DNA of 64,000 bases from Sialis fuliginosa (Eukaryota; Arthropoda; Insecta; Megaloptera; Sialidae). The notes below the pieces were generated by a model. It made no database searches. It was not told where the DNA came from and saw only the letters and a list, made by a program, of their open reading frames with translations. Shown piece by piece: positions 49,458 to 62,341 of this stretch. The stretch lies in the NCBI GenBank assembly GCA_961205875.1, contig OY540813.1:18633001-18697000 (forward strand), read 5' to 3'. The translations under genes were made by a program, and so were the position numbers. The number at the start of each line of letters is the position of its first letter. The first letter of the stretch is position 1.

Positions 49458-51164
49458 TGAATGTCTCTAAAGTTGACTGTAATATTGAAAAAAATAATTA
49501 GGTACCTATTTGAGGAAATAGCAGTTGCTGGTTATTGAAAAACATGTTTATTTTAATTTGCTCTTATTTCGTACACGTTGTTTTTCCATATAATTAGCTA
49601 ATTTTAATAATAAGAACATCATCTTATCAATCGAAAGTTTTTTTTACATCAAAACAATTTAAAAAAAGAACAAACTAACAAACATTTACACATCATTAGA
49701 AGAAGATAGAACAAAAATACAGCATGTAAAAAAGCCGAATTCTTAAAAAAAAACACCACTAGTAACTAGTATAACTATTCGTTACTGTAGCATTATGTCG
49801 CCAGGCAGTCTACAGTTTCTGCTCATGACCTTGATTTCTACATAGCGCGTTTGCATGATAACACACACACATATGTGTAGCAATGAGATGTAGGAGTGGT
49901 GTTCAGTGCGCACTATTCAATCATCGACCTTCTTCATCTGTGAAGATGTTTAATTATCGAAATGTTTATTTTACGATTGTTTAGATTTAGATTTTAAAGA
50001 TTAGTGTGCACAGAACCAAACATAATTGTGGTGAAAAGCAGGATTAATGATATGTTGATAATTGGACCTATTTTTACAAATCAGGGACCAAATCCCAAAA
50101 ATTAGTTAATCATGGTACTGTTTTTATATGTCAAAAAATTAACATTGAAAAATAAGTTTTAATCGTAGACAATGATTAAAAAAAATTGCAACATACACAT
50201 TTATATTCTTATAAAATAACTTTAAAATATTAATATTAATAGGGCACTAAGTTTTTATTCTGTCTATATTGTCTCTATATAATCGCCATAACGTGCCACT
50301 GATTTTAACATATATTTTCCTATAAATTGTTCAAGGGAAAACCATAAAAAACAGCGTTAAGTTTCCTCGATTAAAAAAAACTCGTTTGATCTATAATTCT
50401 ACAATTGGATTCAATTGTCTTTTATCTATAGCAGATTTTAAGCAGGTGTTAGTTAGCATTTAACATATTGTGAGTACACAAGAGTTCAACATACCGTGTG
50501 CTAAAAGTTATTTTAACATTAAGAGTAAGATGTTAAGTTTTTTTTTGAATTGCTGTATAATTATCACCACATTGTTTACATTATAAATAGAGTTTTGTCA
50601 GCCAATTTTACTGATATAATAATTCGTACTAGTATCACCTATATGGTCGAAATTCTACCAATATTTTACCTGCCTTAACGGCAACATACACCCATAACAC
50701 AGTACCTAACCTAACATAACCTGCTTTTACAAAAAAAAATCCAAATAAAAACACTGCAAGGAGTATTACTATGCTGTTGAACGATGCGAGGGGAAATAAA
50801 CAAACAACGAGAGAGGAAATCGTGTGTGTATGTTAACTTTATTTTACCTGCCTTAACAGCAAAGTACATACGACAATTTTCGATGTTCACGTATTAATAT
50901 ATATATTGTAAAATCTTCACTTGTAATTTAAATATTACTATATTATTCTGACGATCCATTTTGAAATAATTGCTTTCGGTGAATTCTTTAAGATCTAGTT
51001 ATGATGAAATATTTAAACGGTTAAATAAACACTTCATAATTGAATAAGGTAAAGTAAAATTGAACACAAGTGTATGTTTTACATTTAACATTTGTACTTA
51101 ATGATACATACCTACTCCATGCGTGGAAAGGTCGACTAACATTACTGATGAAGCCGTCATACTA
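49458..51164. other. Unannotated DNA with a short direct repeat
   Basis: No gene. The phrase 'attttacctgccttaac' appears at about 50664 and again at 50842, together with 'gcaa(c/a)', marking a short duplication. The rest is AT-rich. Confidence 0.35.
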
Positions 51165-51830
51165 ATCATAAATATCGGTATGGAGAACCATACATGACTT
51201 CCATGTTCTTTAATCTTTTTAAATAATTTTTAATATATGAAAAATTTCAATGGGATTTGTCAGAAATAAAACTCACCTTTGTATTAAAAATATTAGTTTT
51301 CTAATGTCCTAATGTCAAAAACATAATACACATTCTTCACTGACATTCAAGAATAACTAATTTGACAATTTAAATTTAGTTGTATTTGTTTCCAAGGCAA
51401 CATGAATTAGTGACGTATTAATTAGTGTTTAAAATTAAAATTTTGAGAGTTGTTTGCACCTCTTCAATAGTGTTAAGGCACGTATAAAAAATAAATATCC
51501 TTTAGGTTCAATTGAACTACAAATGTATCAAAATTAGTGTAATAATAGTTACAAAATTTCGAATATTTTTAAAACTCCTAATCTGATTAGCATCAAATTC
51601 AATAGGCCTGGAGTACTCACTGAGACAAACATTTTTCCCAAAAATAATTTAAATCGGTGCATTTTTACAGTAGTTATCGTGAAAGAAAGAAAATTCTACA
51701 TTCAGACACAGACACACAGACACGCACAGCCGCCATGCGAAAATCAATTTTTCTTTAATTTTTGAAGTTAGTACAATCAGAATTTGCTCATATCTCGGAC
51801 ACGATTTTTCGACGGTATTACAATATTTCC
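51165..51830 (-). repeat. Long dispersed repeat, copy 2
   Basis: Reverse complement of 20935-21540, with 'acgcacagccgccatgcg', 'ttaggttcaattgaactac' and 'atatcggtatggagaacca' all present. Age is moderate, with many substitutions and one insertion around 51340-51470. Confidence 0.7.
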
Positions 51831-53039
51831 ATTTATTTCAGAACATGAATATCGTTAGTATTAATTTCGAATTCCTTGTTAAGGTTTAAAATTTTAAAAA
51901 TATGTAATAAATCAAACAAAATAAGGAAATATGCAACCGACAAACGATAAATAAAAGGTTTCACGTTTTAGAGTGCTGATACTTTAATTCATACCCAAAA
52001 ATGACTTTTAAATTAAGAACACCTTGGCACTTAATTACTGTAAAATAATTACAATCTGCTGTAAATACACACAAAGTTTTTTACTCTAACATTCTTCAGA
52101 CGGTCCTAATTTGGAAACAACTTTTTTTTCACCCTTGTTCATTCAATCTAAACTGGTTTTAGTAACGCGAATTATTCATAATCGTTTTTTGAATGGTGGG
52201 TATCTTTCGGGAAATCATCAAAGAGAAAATAACTTGAATGAATTTGCTGATTTGTATGGATCAAGTTTGCTGTTTATTTAAATGTAATTATTATTTTATG
52301 TTGATTGAAGTGTATTTCTTAGAATCAGCTGTCGAATTAATAGAATCAATTCATTTTAAAGTAATTGGATCTGTTATACGGTAAAATCTTATTATTAATA
52401 AAAAAAATACGGCTCTTATTTAACACTGAATATTCAGTATAAAGTAATTACAAACTGCAATTTTTAAAATAGTATTAATAACTATGTATTTAATTCAGTG
52501 CGAATGAATAGTTATCACCGATCGTATATTTCTTTTTACTAGGAAATCATTATTATGAAGTTATATAAAATATCAAATATAAATTAAGAAATACGTCTGA
52601 CTATACCTGATATTTATAAAACATAAAAAAATCCAAATGGGTTTATGAGAATTGCAAAATAACCCAAAAGGAATTCGACCGGAAATGTCTGAAGACTGAA
52701 CGACACAGGTGAACAAAAAATGTTGAATAAGAAGAAGAACTGATCGTAAAAAACGTTAAATAGCGAAATAAATTTTAAAACAAACTTGAAAGTCTTTGTA
52801 TATATACATTTTCATTTCTACAAATATTTGATATACCCATATTTATTACCCACATAAGAATATTTTTGAATATATCAGTATTGGTCAGTGGTATAATATA
52901 AGGTTTTTTCGACTAACCCCTTCCCATCCTTAGAAAAATATATCTTAAACTAATATTCAAATAAGTAAGAGAGTAAAGACAATTAAAATGCATTAATTTT
53001 ATAATATAACTAAATGTATGTTTTTTCGAATTTTTATTT
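51831..53039. other. AT-rich DNA, nothing recognised
   Basis: No exon or defined repeat could be supported in this stretch. Confidence 0.35.
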
Positions 53040-53077
53040 TGACTCGCGGAACTCTCACAGTTTGAAGACCACTGGTA
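53040..53077 (-). mobile_element. hAT-like element end
   Basis: On the minus strand: CCAGTGGTCTTCAAACTGTG followed by 'agagttccgcgagtc', a standard hAT terminal form. The other end is not found. Confidence 0.4.
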
Positions 53078-53736
53078 TATACGATAGTAATTGAAAGAGG
53101 AAAAATTAAATTTTGCAAATATCGATTCAATATCATTTAGATTTTAGATAAAAAAGATTAAGATCTTTTATAGTAATATATGAAGAGTTCAGTTGTCAAA
53201 ATAATTTAATACATTTTTTGTGTGATTAATAATTTATTTATTTACGAATAAACTGAAAAACATATTGTACATCTCCCATTCAACCATATAATCGTAAATC
53301 CATTTCATTCATTTATTTATAATTTGCAGACTTTATCATTTCAAAATGAAAGTCTTATGTATCTATAGGTAGGTACCTAATCTAAATAATTTTCGCTTGA
53401 CATAATCTGCATCTTTTTACGCCGATGAAAAAAACGTAATTTAATCAAGAAACCTAACACCAAGTAAACAATATAGGGAGTAATGACTTGATGAATATTG
53501 TGTAAAGTGTAATTTCAACAATGCTGAGTTATTTTACTTCATCATTCCCAACTCTAAAGCCTGTATTACACTCTTGATGGATATACATATAATACAATGC
53601 TATGACACATATTATAGATTTTTTGATTTATTCAAAATCAACATATAGCAGTATAATATAATCTTAAATGATGAAAAAATAGAAAATGTTCTATTTTCAG
53701 TTTTAAATTGAACTGAAAATTGAGTGTCAATGTAAT

Positions 53737-53787
53737 TTTCAGTCGTCAATTTTAAGTACTAGACCAAGTACTTAAAATTGATGGAAA
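53737..53787. repeat. Short perfect-arm hairpin
   Basis: 'tcaattttaagtact' and 'agtacttaaaattga' are perfect 15-base complements around a 6-base loop. It may be the core of a small foldback element including the flanking 'cagttttaaattgaactgaa' palindrome. Confidence 0.6.
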
Positions 53788-53789
53788 AA

Positions 53790-56700
53790 TTGACAAGCTT
53801 AGATTGTTCTAGGGAAATAACCTCCTATAGAGCAAGTATAAACAGATTTGATTGACTGCTGTTGATGTTTTAATGGAACGCGTTCTGTTTAATTTAGACC
53901 AAAGACTGTATGTCTGCCATGTTTTCATGCACCCGATGACGTGTGCGGTTCTTTTGTTTAATAAATAACTGCGTAGTTAATTAATATCAATTACAGAGGA
54001 CAGTAGCGTGAATAAGTGCAACGGGTACGCAAATTTTATTGTAACCTCGACAAGTCTCGCACCAGATGTTTTTATTTGGCAATCTTAATAATAAATTATT
54101 ATGATTCATTATTCCAGAGTTCCAGGTTCGGATTGTTACTACTGGTATCTATATACTAGTAAAAATTCTTATCATTTTTTTTAGATATGTGTTGAGTAGG
54201 GCTGTAATCAGGAGGGTTGTAGGGGTTCACTCGTTCTCCGAAATTCTCGTTAATTAATTAAAGTATAACGTGAGAAATATAGTCTATTTGGTTTCGTATG
54301 CATGGAAATTGTGAAAATATACATACAATATATTGGTGTTGATTATGTGTAACCCCCCCCCCCCCTCTCCCCCATTTCTGGCTACGTCACTGTCTATAAT
54401 CTATCAACTAAAATGATACATTTTGTTGTTATTGAAGGTATCTGTTTTTATTTGAGTTCTTGATATTTTGAGGGAAATTTAAATTTATTTGTAAATTGAA
54501 AATTTGATCGTTGAAAAGGTGAAGGGGGTGTTCTGAATAAGCAGACTTGAAATGAAAGTTCATCTGGAGGTTGTATTTCGAAGGTTATTGCTAGAAGTGC
54601 CTCTAGCAAGGATTTTTCTGTCCTAATCAAGGCTATTTTATAGGATAAGTAATACATAAATATGTTATATATGTCAAACAATAATAACTATTAGAACAAG
54701 AGAAGTTAATTTTTTCTCTAATATAAATTATTTTTAAAAATCCAAGTAGTTTTCATGGTTTTTAGATGAAAAACGAAGTACTTATAATACATATTATTAA
54801 ATATTATTAAAATCACCCATCTGCAATTTGCGTTTAAATATAATTTTACAAATAAATATTTTTATATACAATATAATATATGACGAAGTCAATGAATTCT
54901 ATTCACGTAATAAAGGACGTAAATTATCTATAATTAACAATAAGATACAAATAGCAAAATCAATCATGCAAATCAAGGAAAAAATAAATAAACGTATCAG
55001 TATTTGAAAATGTTATTATGATGTATACATATATATGTAAGTGTTAAAACTGGTTTACGCTTTTTATTGGTCACACAGAAGAAACTAAAAATATCACATC
55101 AATTAATATGTGCTTCACACTGTCTACTTATTGTTACGTTGTGTTTAGACCAAAAAGACAAAACAGAAACACGGTGTTTTTAACACTTTGTATTTAAAAA
55201 TATATAAGGTTTGTTGCAATTTTGTCAAAAAAAACACGATGTTGCTGTTTAGTCTTTCTGGTCTAAACAGAAAGAGATTCAGATCCAATTAAAATTTATA
55301 GGCAGTTAATGTACTTATAAATTTTGATCGGTTTATTTTTTATTATTATTATTTCTATTCCAATTCTGCTAGGTCAGCGTTCCTGGACTGGACGAATGTC
55401 CAGTCACCACAAATATGATTCTCGTTACTGCGCCTGCATAAACGATAATTGTCCTGCATCGATCCATCATAACGCTTGATCGAAAGAGACAGACAAATAC
55501 ATCCCTCATACATTTTCCACACTCTATCTCACTTGTATTATAATCTTCGTAAGGTAATTGCCACGGAAATCCAAGTGGCATTTTATGGAAAAGACGTAAG
55601 CACGTGTTCGCATAAGACTTTCTCTTTTTGTGCACACTTTTGGAACTGAACTGGATTCATATTACAGAAATCGGAAAAGATATTTTTATGAATGAAAAAA
55701 AAATTTAACGTTGCTCAGGGAGGTTTTAATATATATTTATTGGTTTTGATTTTTGTTGAGGGCACGTGCACTGATGTAATATCAAAGCAGAAAATGTACA
55801 TTTTGTTTTAAATTTACTTTAAAAAAAATATAACGTTACTTGAAAATTGATTCTTTTTGATCTTATGGGAAATCAAAAAACATTGGAAGTTATAGAGGAT
55901 GTTTCATAATTGAATCTCAATATTGAATGGTGTTAAACTGTACATGATTTTACAGGACGATTGATTTTTAAGTCACTTAAAATTATTAACTAATTTATTA
56001 AAAAATGGGTATTAGTTATCTAGTTGTTGAAGAATTATTTCAATAAAAAGTATAAAGAGTTCTTTAAGTGTAAAATTTTTTTTTTCATGTACAAATAATT
56101 GTTATTTATTTTTTACTGAAAAACAGTTCAAGATAAGGAAAAAAGCCAAAAGATCATTTGAAGCACTATTAATAAAATAATGTTTGTTCTTGAAAAAAAC
56201 AGTGGCGTATATTTTTTCATTCATAATAATTAAGGTGACATTAGTTGGGACGCCACTGGTTGAAACTGAAAATTCGTTTTCTCAGAAAAGATGTGTCCTA
56301 CACCATGTAGTTCAATCAAAAATAAAGCAAAAACGGACCTATGTTTATTTGAACATTAAATTATGAAACTTCCTGTATATTGTTTAAAAGCCAGTCTATA
56401 TTATTTAAAAAAAAATTAAAACCATTATTAGCGAAAAAATAAGAATTTAGTTTAATATATTATAGCTAGACATTATTTTATATTTATTTACATATACTTT
56501 TTGAAATCTGTCTACAGGAGAACAATCATTGTAGACACGAGTTAAAGAACGTTAGTCATCAATAAACTTATCCTATTTTAGAATTTGTTCACGTCAAGGT
56601 CCTGTAACGATGACTTAAGTTTCACGTTCTCACATAAATATCAGTTATATACATATATTGTAAACATCAATAAAAAAAATATTATTAAATACGCGGTCGT

Positions 56701-57037
56701 GATGATATGCGATAGTCTACAGTCGTCTTTTGTTCAGAGAATACAAATACCTACATTTATTGTCATACAATTGCGAATAGTGTAACGTAATTATGCCAAC
56801 AGAATAATATCCCGGATTTTATAGATCCTACTTGAAATGAGAAAATATAATATGTCAATCAATAAATTAATAAAATTCAAAGTCAAAACAAAAAATATAT
56901 TTTGTCGTAGAACTACGTCTTTTCCGGCGGTATTTGGGGGTAATTTTTTATTTATAAACAAACTTAATAAAAGATTACGAACATTGTTAATGGAACAAAA
57001 AAATAAATATATCAAGCTTATGTACATTGCATACAGA
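53790..57037. other. Unannotated DNA, several compositional islands
   Basis: CpG-richer text occurs at 53875-54075 (including 'gatgacgtgtgcgg') and 55370-55640. The latter contains the small palindrome 'actggacgaatgtccagt' and is probably an old repeat; its 88-codon minus-strand frame is not supported as a gene. A 13-base C run lies at 54353-54365. No exon is recognised. Confidence 0.35.
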
Positions 57038-57320
57038 CAATTGAGTTAGTATCGTCTTCATAAACTTCTACATGTTGGCGGCTGTACCTCTGAAGAATAT
57101 ACAAATGGTAATATTCCTTCTAGTACCGTATTTTAATACAAAACTATAGCCTAGGGCCTAGGGTTTAAGTTCAAATCAAGTCTGGTTACTAAATTAGACG
57201 CATTACTAAAGAGAAAATATATCTATAGTATAAACATTTGAAATGACATTTGTATATTCTTCAGAGGTATGACCGCCATCATATACATAGATGTTTATCG
57301 AGAGGATATCGACTCAATTG
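57038..57320. mobile_element. MITE with CAATTGAGT ends
   Basis: The left arm 'caattgagttagtatcgtct' and 'ctctgaagaatatacaaatg' face the right arm 'catttgtatattcttcagag' and 'gatatcgactcaattg'. The arms cover about 75 bp each around a 130-bp centre. Confidence 0.75.
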
Positions 57321-57341
57321 TCTTAGATTGTTTATTTCTCG

Positions 57342-57650
57342 AATTTACTCAATTAACATTATTCAGTTTTTTAATTAATTATTAATTTTTTAGTACCAGA
57401 GTTTAAGTCTTAGACTCTGTGAAATTGAGAAATTAACAAAATCTTATACGAACTTCGAAACGTCCAGTGTCTCTCCTAGACTCTAGGACATTAGGACACT
57501 GGAATTTACTTAATTAACATTATTCAGTTTTTTTTATTAATAGTTTTTTAGTACCATAGTCCTTGATTCTATGAAATTGAGAAATTGACAAAATTTTAAA
57601 TGGATTTCGAATCGTCTAGTGTCCTAAGGTCCTAGACTCTGGATGTTTTG
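57342..57650. repeat. Two-copy tandem duplication, about 150-bp unit
   Basis: 'attattcagttttttaatta', 'tttttagtacca', 'gaaattgagaaatt' and 'gtcctagactct'-type text occurs twice, starting about 57360 and 57519. The copies are diverged. Confidence 0.65.
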
Positions 57651-58904
57651 ATGTTCATTTAGATTTTATTTGGTCAGAATTTGAGTAATTTTAGAGTGTA
57701 AACTTCTATAAATACAGATCGATGAACGCATTAGGGCCGCAGTCGGGTAAAAACTAAATATTGGATATAATATTTACATATTACATAATCAAAATTAATA
57801 AATAGGTACCTATATACATACATATATAAGACCGAATATCATAAATAAATAAAAGTCTCATTTTTAGTCGTATCAAGGATCACATATTCAATGCAAAAAA
57901 ATGTAATTTCCATAGTTTTGAATTTTAAATCGATATAATTTAATTTTATTCTAATTTAATTTGTATTACAAAATATCTGGTTTTATGTATAATACGAATA
58001 AAATAAAAATAATACGTAATATCTATAGTATTTTCCCTGTTGATCTACGTAGATCAAATGGTTCTGCTAAAATAGGTCAAAAATAAATGAACAAAACATG
58101 AATCAATCAATTCTCATGGTTTCAATTCGTCCCAAAACTGGTCGGTTAATAGTTTTATCGATGTGCGTATATAATTTCATGTCCAGTGAAAGTACACCAA
58201 TACATTACCATGCATATTGTGTGTCTGTACGTACGTACGTACCTAAGTATTACATTCTCAGAAAACTAAGGGATTTCTTGTCGTGTACCAATTAAATACA
58301 AATGATACCGAACATGTTTGCAAATATCTGCTCCGTTACAACACGTTCTGATTTTATTATAATTAACTTTAAAAAAACTCTCGATTAATTTATAAGCGTA
58401 TTTCTGATGAAACCTCACATGTAGTATTGAATAAATTAAATAAACAAATATATTGTATTCATGAATATTTAAATAAGAAACATTCATTTCGATGTTGGCC
58501 TATTAGCGAAAAATCAACTAATTAGTTTGTCTTCAAGAAAGCAATCATGAAAAACGATGTTTCGTATTTTATTATATAAATGTTGGCAAATCTGATAAAA
58601 TTGCTACATAGGCCTAGATTTGCGAATTGTTAAAAAGTTACTTAATATAATTCGTCAAAATAATAATAGCCCGGCTAATTAGAAATATAGAAAATAAATT
58701 AAAAATTAAAAAATATATTTTTGTAAATAAGACTGCTATAGGTGTCACAGGATTTTTTTTTACACTGTACTAATTGTGCAGTCAACTGTTTTTAATTTAT
58801 TATATAAATAAATATATTTTTATGATGTGAAATTTTATTTACATACAACTTTTATCTAAAGCATTTTTTGTAATTCACACTGTTAATAAATAATATGTTT
58901 ATTA

Positions 58905-59030
58905 TTCTGAGACGAAAATTAATTCTAAATATAAAAATTCACCCTTTTCTTGTTTTTGAGCCACAGCGTCTACAGACAGACACACAAACATCATGACGAA
59001 AATAGTTAGAATTAGAATTAATTCAAAGAA
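58905..59030 (-). repeat. Dispersed repeat, reverse copy of 19640-19795
   Basis: Contains 'gagccacagcgtctacagac' and 'catcatgacgaaaatag', complements of the stl intron copy. Confidence 0.5.
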
Positions 59031-59188
59031 AGTAAAAATGAATATTTATATACAATAAGGTAAAAATGCATCTATAATGTATAACATTAAAAATGACCGG
59101 TCTAAGCATTGTAATTTTATTGTTAAACCGGGCATCTTTATGATACAAACTATAAAATGCAATTATTTTTTATAAACATTTACAAAAT

Positions 59189-59440
59189 ACTAGCTGTTAC
59201 CCGCAACTTCGTTCGCGTGGAATACAAGTTATGATATGATAGTCGACAAAACAGGTTTTTAGTTTCGCATTTGCAGGCTAAATGTTTATCCCAAAAAGGT
59301 ATAACCAGTTTTTTAACTATACATTTTTTGGGATACAAAGTAGCTTATATCCTTCTTCAGGATGCAAGCTATCTCTCTGCAAAATTTCATCAAGAATGGT
59401 CCAGCGGTTTAGCCGTGAAAAGGTAACAAACTTATAATAT
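59189..59440 (+). repeat. RTE-class non-LTR or SINE 3' fragment
   Basis: 'actagctgttacccgcaact' followed by 'tcgttcgcgtgg' and later 'aaaatttcatcaagaatggt' then 'ccagcggtttagccgtgaa' is a very widespread arthropod retroelement tail. There is no reverse-transcriptase frame. Family naming is from general knowledge. Confidence 0.6.
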
Positions 59441-60455
59441 AAGTACGGATGATGAAATTTTAAATGAAATTAGTTTATTATTTAGTTAGTTTTTTACGTG
59501 TCTTTTTTTGTACATACAGTAGTATATAATGACGTGTATTTACTTATATATTAAATATTTAAATAAGAAATTTGATAAAATTACAGAGCTATCAAAATTT
59601 TGTAAATATTTACAATGACGATGAATACACATATGTTAATTTTAGTAAAATGTATTTATTTTGGTATTAAATCGGAATATCTGTACAAATAAAAATTTTA
59701 AAATGTAAGCATGAATAGGATTTATTTAAAAAATGCAGCGAACGTAATATATTAAAAATAGATTTTTTTTCTACCGATACCTGCCATTCACTTTATTATT
59801 TTTTCTAAGTGGCTATTGCATCATTCTGTTTTACCTGTTGGACATTTTAATTGTACATGAAAGGAAAAAGGTAATAGATCATTGAGATATGGTTTCTTAG
59901 ATGTACAAAAAATTGCATATGAATTTTGTTGAATAAATAACAATGGCTGATTCATTTTTTCACTTGGTTTATGACCGAAAAATGTATTTCGCGGAATAAT
60001 ATTCTACAATGGTAATCATTAAGGAAGACTCAATACCGTTCCAAGCTCGTGCAAAGTTTACTAATTTTTAGAGTCATACGTATTTAATAATCGCTACCTG
60101 CAAATATGTTTTTTGGACTAGAATATATATATCAGTAAGATTTTCTATATTATTTTTTTATATTCTTTTATTAAAAAGGCGCTACATTAAATAATTTCGT
60201 ATCGTACAATCTCCCTATAGATTCACTATACTAATATGGACTATAAAACTTTAAATTTTCAAGTACTAGGTAGGTTCTGATACCAAATGGATTGTATAGA
60301 TTCAGCAGTAATTTTGAACTGGATGACCACATCAATGTGGTTTATATTGAAAATCCGTATAAATTAAAACTAATTTTATAATACATCGAACAAAAAAATG
60401 TATAATCATTTTTATAAAAATTGTGGATGTGGTTGAATTTTATATTATACAATTA

Positions 60456-61077
60456 TACAGGCTGTTCGCCAGAATCGAGCGATCATTGTTAACATGAAAT
60501 GGGAAAAGTATCAGTATTTTTTCTGGGATGAATAATGGCGGTCTCAAAAAAACAATTGAATGTCCAATTTTCAGACATATATTGAAAAGTAACATTTTTT
60601 TAAATGGAATTCCCTGTATATTATTATTGGATTTTATAGCTAAAAATGTTCTTTTTATAAAAGTCATAAATGTATAGTTGTAAAATTGTTATAAAATAAG
60701 ATATAAAAGTAATAAATTAATAGAAAAATCAAAAAATAGTGTGCTATAAAAATTTAATTAAATAAAACAAATGGTTAAAATTTTTAAAATAATAATTTCA
60801 GGTATTTTTCCCATTTTTATTTTTTACCACCATTCATGTATAACACTTTTATAGAAAACATTCTCCGCTATAAAATCCATTAATAATATACAGGTTATTC
60901 CATTTAAAAAAAAGTTATATTTCAATATTTCTCTGAAATTCGACATTCATTTGGTTTTTTTAAGACCTCCATTATTCATCTCGGAAAAATACTGACATTT
61001 TGCCCATTTAACCGATCTTCTAACTCCAATAATAACAAAATTAGCAATGGTCACTCGATTCTGGCAAACATCCTGTA
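60456..61077. mobile_element. 620-bp foldback MITE, TA target site
   Basis: The ends 'tacaggctgttcgccagaat' and 'attctggcaaacatcctgta' are inverted, and the arms continue for about 180 bp ('gggatgaataatggcggtct' faces 'gacctccattattcatctc'). TA flanks both ends. The 75-codon minus-strand frame is a product of the arm. Confidence 0.8.
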
Positions 61078-61259
61078 TATGTAAACTGAATAATTAATAT
61101 TTTCCATATATTCCAGATTATACCACCAAATTAAAAAATATATAACTGTCAATCATTTCCGAACAATATAGTTTTCTTGGACTTTGACTTCTTGTAAGAC
61201 ACTCGTGAGAAATTGACGTACTTGATTCCCAGAGTCCGTTTGTTTTATTGCCGCTGGAC

Positions 61260-61335
61260 AATTCGTCGGTTATTACGTCATGCGCCGAGCCTCCACGTAT
61301 CACCTGATCTACGTGACGCGTGACGTCACACCGTA
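61260..61335. promoter_or_regulatory. CRE-containing CpG-rich segment
   Basis: A perfect CRE palindrome TGACGTCA lies at 61321-61328, a near-CRE TTACGTCA at 61273-61280, and ACGTGACGCG between them, within a short CpG-rich stretch of otherwise AT-rich DNA. CREB-type control would suit a neuropeptide gene such as ITP, but no exon links this site to ITP. Confidence 0.35.
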
Positions 61336-61718
61336 ACACTTTTCTTGTACCTATGTATGTATGTGTGTACACCGGTGTGCTAACAACACTAGGAATTCTC
61401 TTGTAGTTGTTGATAAGTACGTGCATTTTTCCTTTTTTCATTCAGGTGAGAATGCAGTGGCGTTCAAAAAAAGTTTCGTACAAAAATACAGTTACTAGAA
61501 ATCTATGCAGATGTGCCATTTGTGATAATGGTATCAGTGAGTTTTCATGTTTTAATGGTATTTTTATGTATAAAGAAAAAGTGGATATAATAACAAATAA
61601 ATAGGTACATATTAATAATGTCTCCAGAGATGCGCATGTACTTAAGTACATATATTGTAATAAATAATAATATTAATTTACTTATTGTTAGTATAATGGT
61701 ACCTACATAGTACTGCAT

Positions 61719-62341
61719 TAGGGTGTTTTTTGTATTTTTTTATTTTTTCGGTCCCATTAGCTTATGTTTTAGATTCGGATCAAAAGTTAATTGTCCCAAA
61801 ATAGATTCGTAGATCAAACTTGTGAACAGCGCAAACCGAGTCTTTTTCCCATTTGATTAACATGGAAAAAATTAATTTTTTACATATGCGTGAATAGCTC
61901 GTTGAAAAATGTATTTATCTGGATTTCTAACAGAAGCATATTATAGAGAATTAAGTACAAAAAAGATCCTAAGTGTTAAATTTATAGATCCAGTATTTTT
62001 CAAGATAAATTCGTTTAAAAATTATCATAAAAAGTAAAATCCAATTTTTATGATAATTTTTAAACAAACATATGTATCTTAAAATTCATTTGATTTATGA
62101 ATTGAGCACTTCATTCTCTACAAAATATTCCTCTGAGAAATTTTCAAAAATTTTTTTTCAACAAGCTATTCACACATAAGTAAAAAAATTAATTCTTCCC
62201 ATGTTAATCAAATAGGAAAAATACTCGGTTTGCACCGTTAACAGGTTTGATCTACGAGTCTGAAATTTTTGGGATAATTAACTTTTAATCTAAGGCTGAA
62301 ACATAGGCCAATGGGACCGAAAAAATTTAAAAAACATCCTA
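61719..62341. mobile_element. 620-bp foldback MITE, TA target site
   Basis: TA-GGGTGTTTTTTG at the left and its complement at the right ('aaaaaacatcc'-TA). The arms extend about 200 bp ('cccatttgattaacatgg' faces 'ccatgttaatcaaatagg'). Same architecture as 60456-61077 but unrelated sequence. Confidence 0.8.

Noticed and set aside
55369-55635. Minus-strand 88-codon frame in a CpG-richer patch
   Set aside because: No protein-like pattern or splice context; the palindromic text suggests an old repeat.
61118-61441. Minus-strand 107-codon frame across the CRE segment
   Set aside because: No recognised domain; composition reads like promoter DNA rather than coding sequence, and no splice partner was found.
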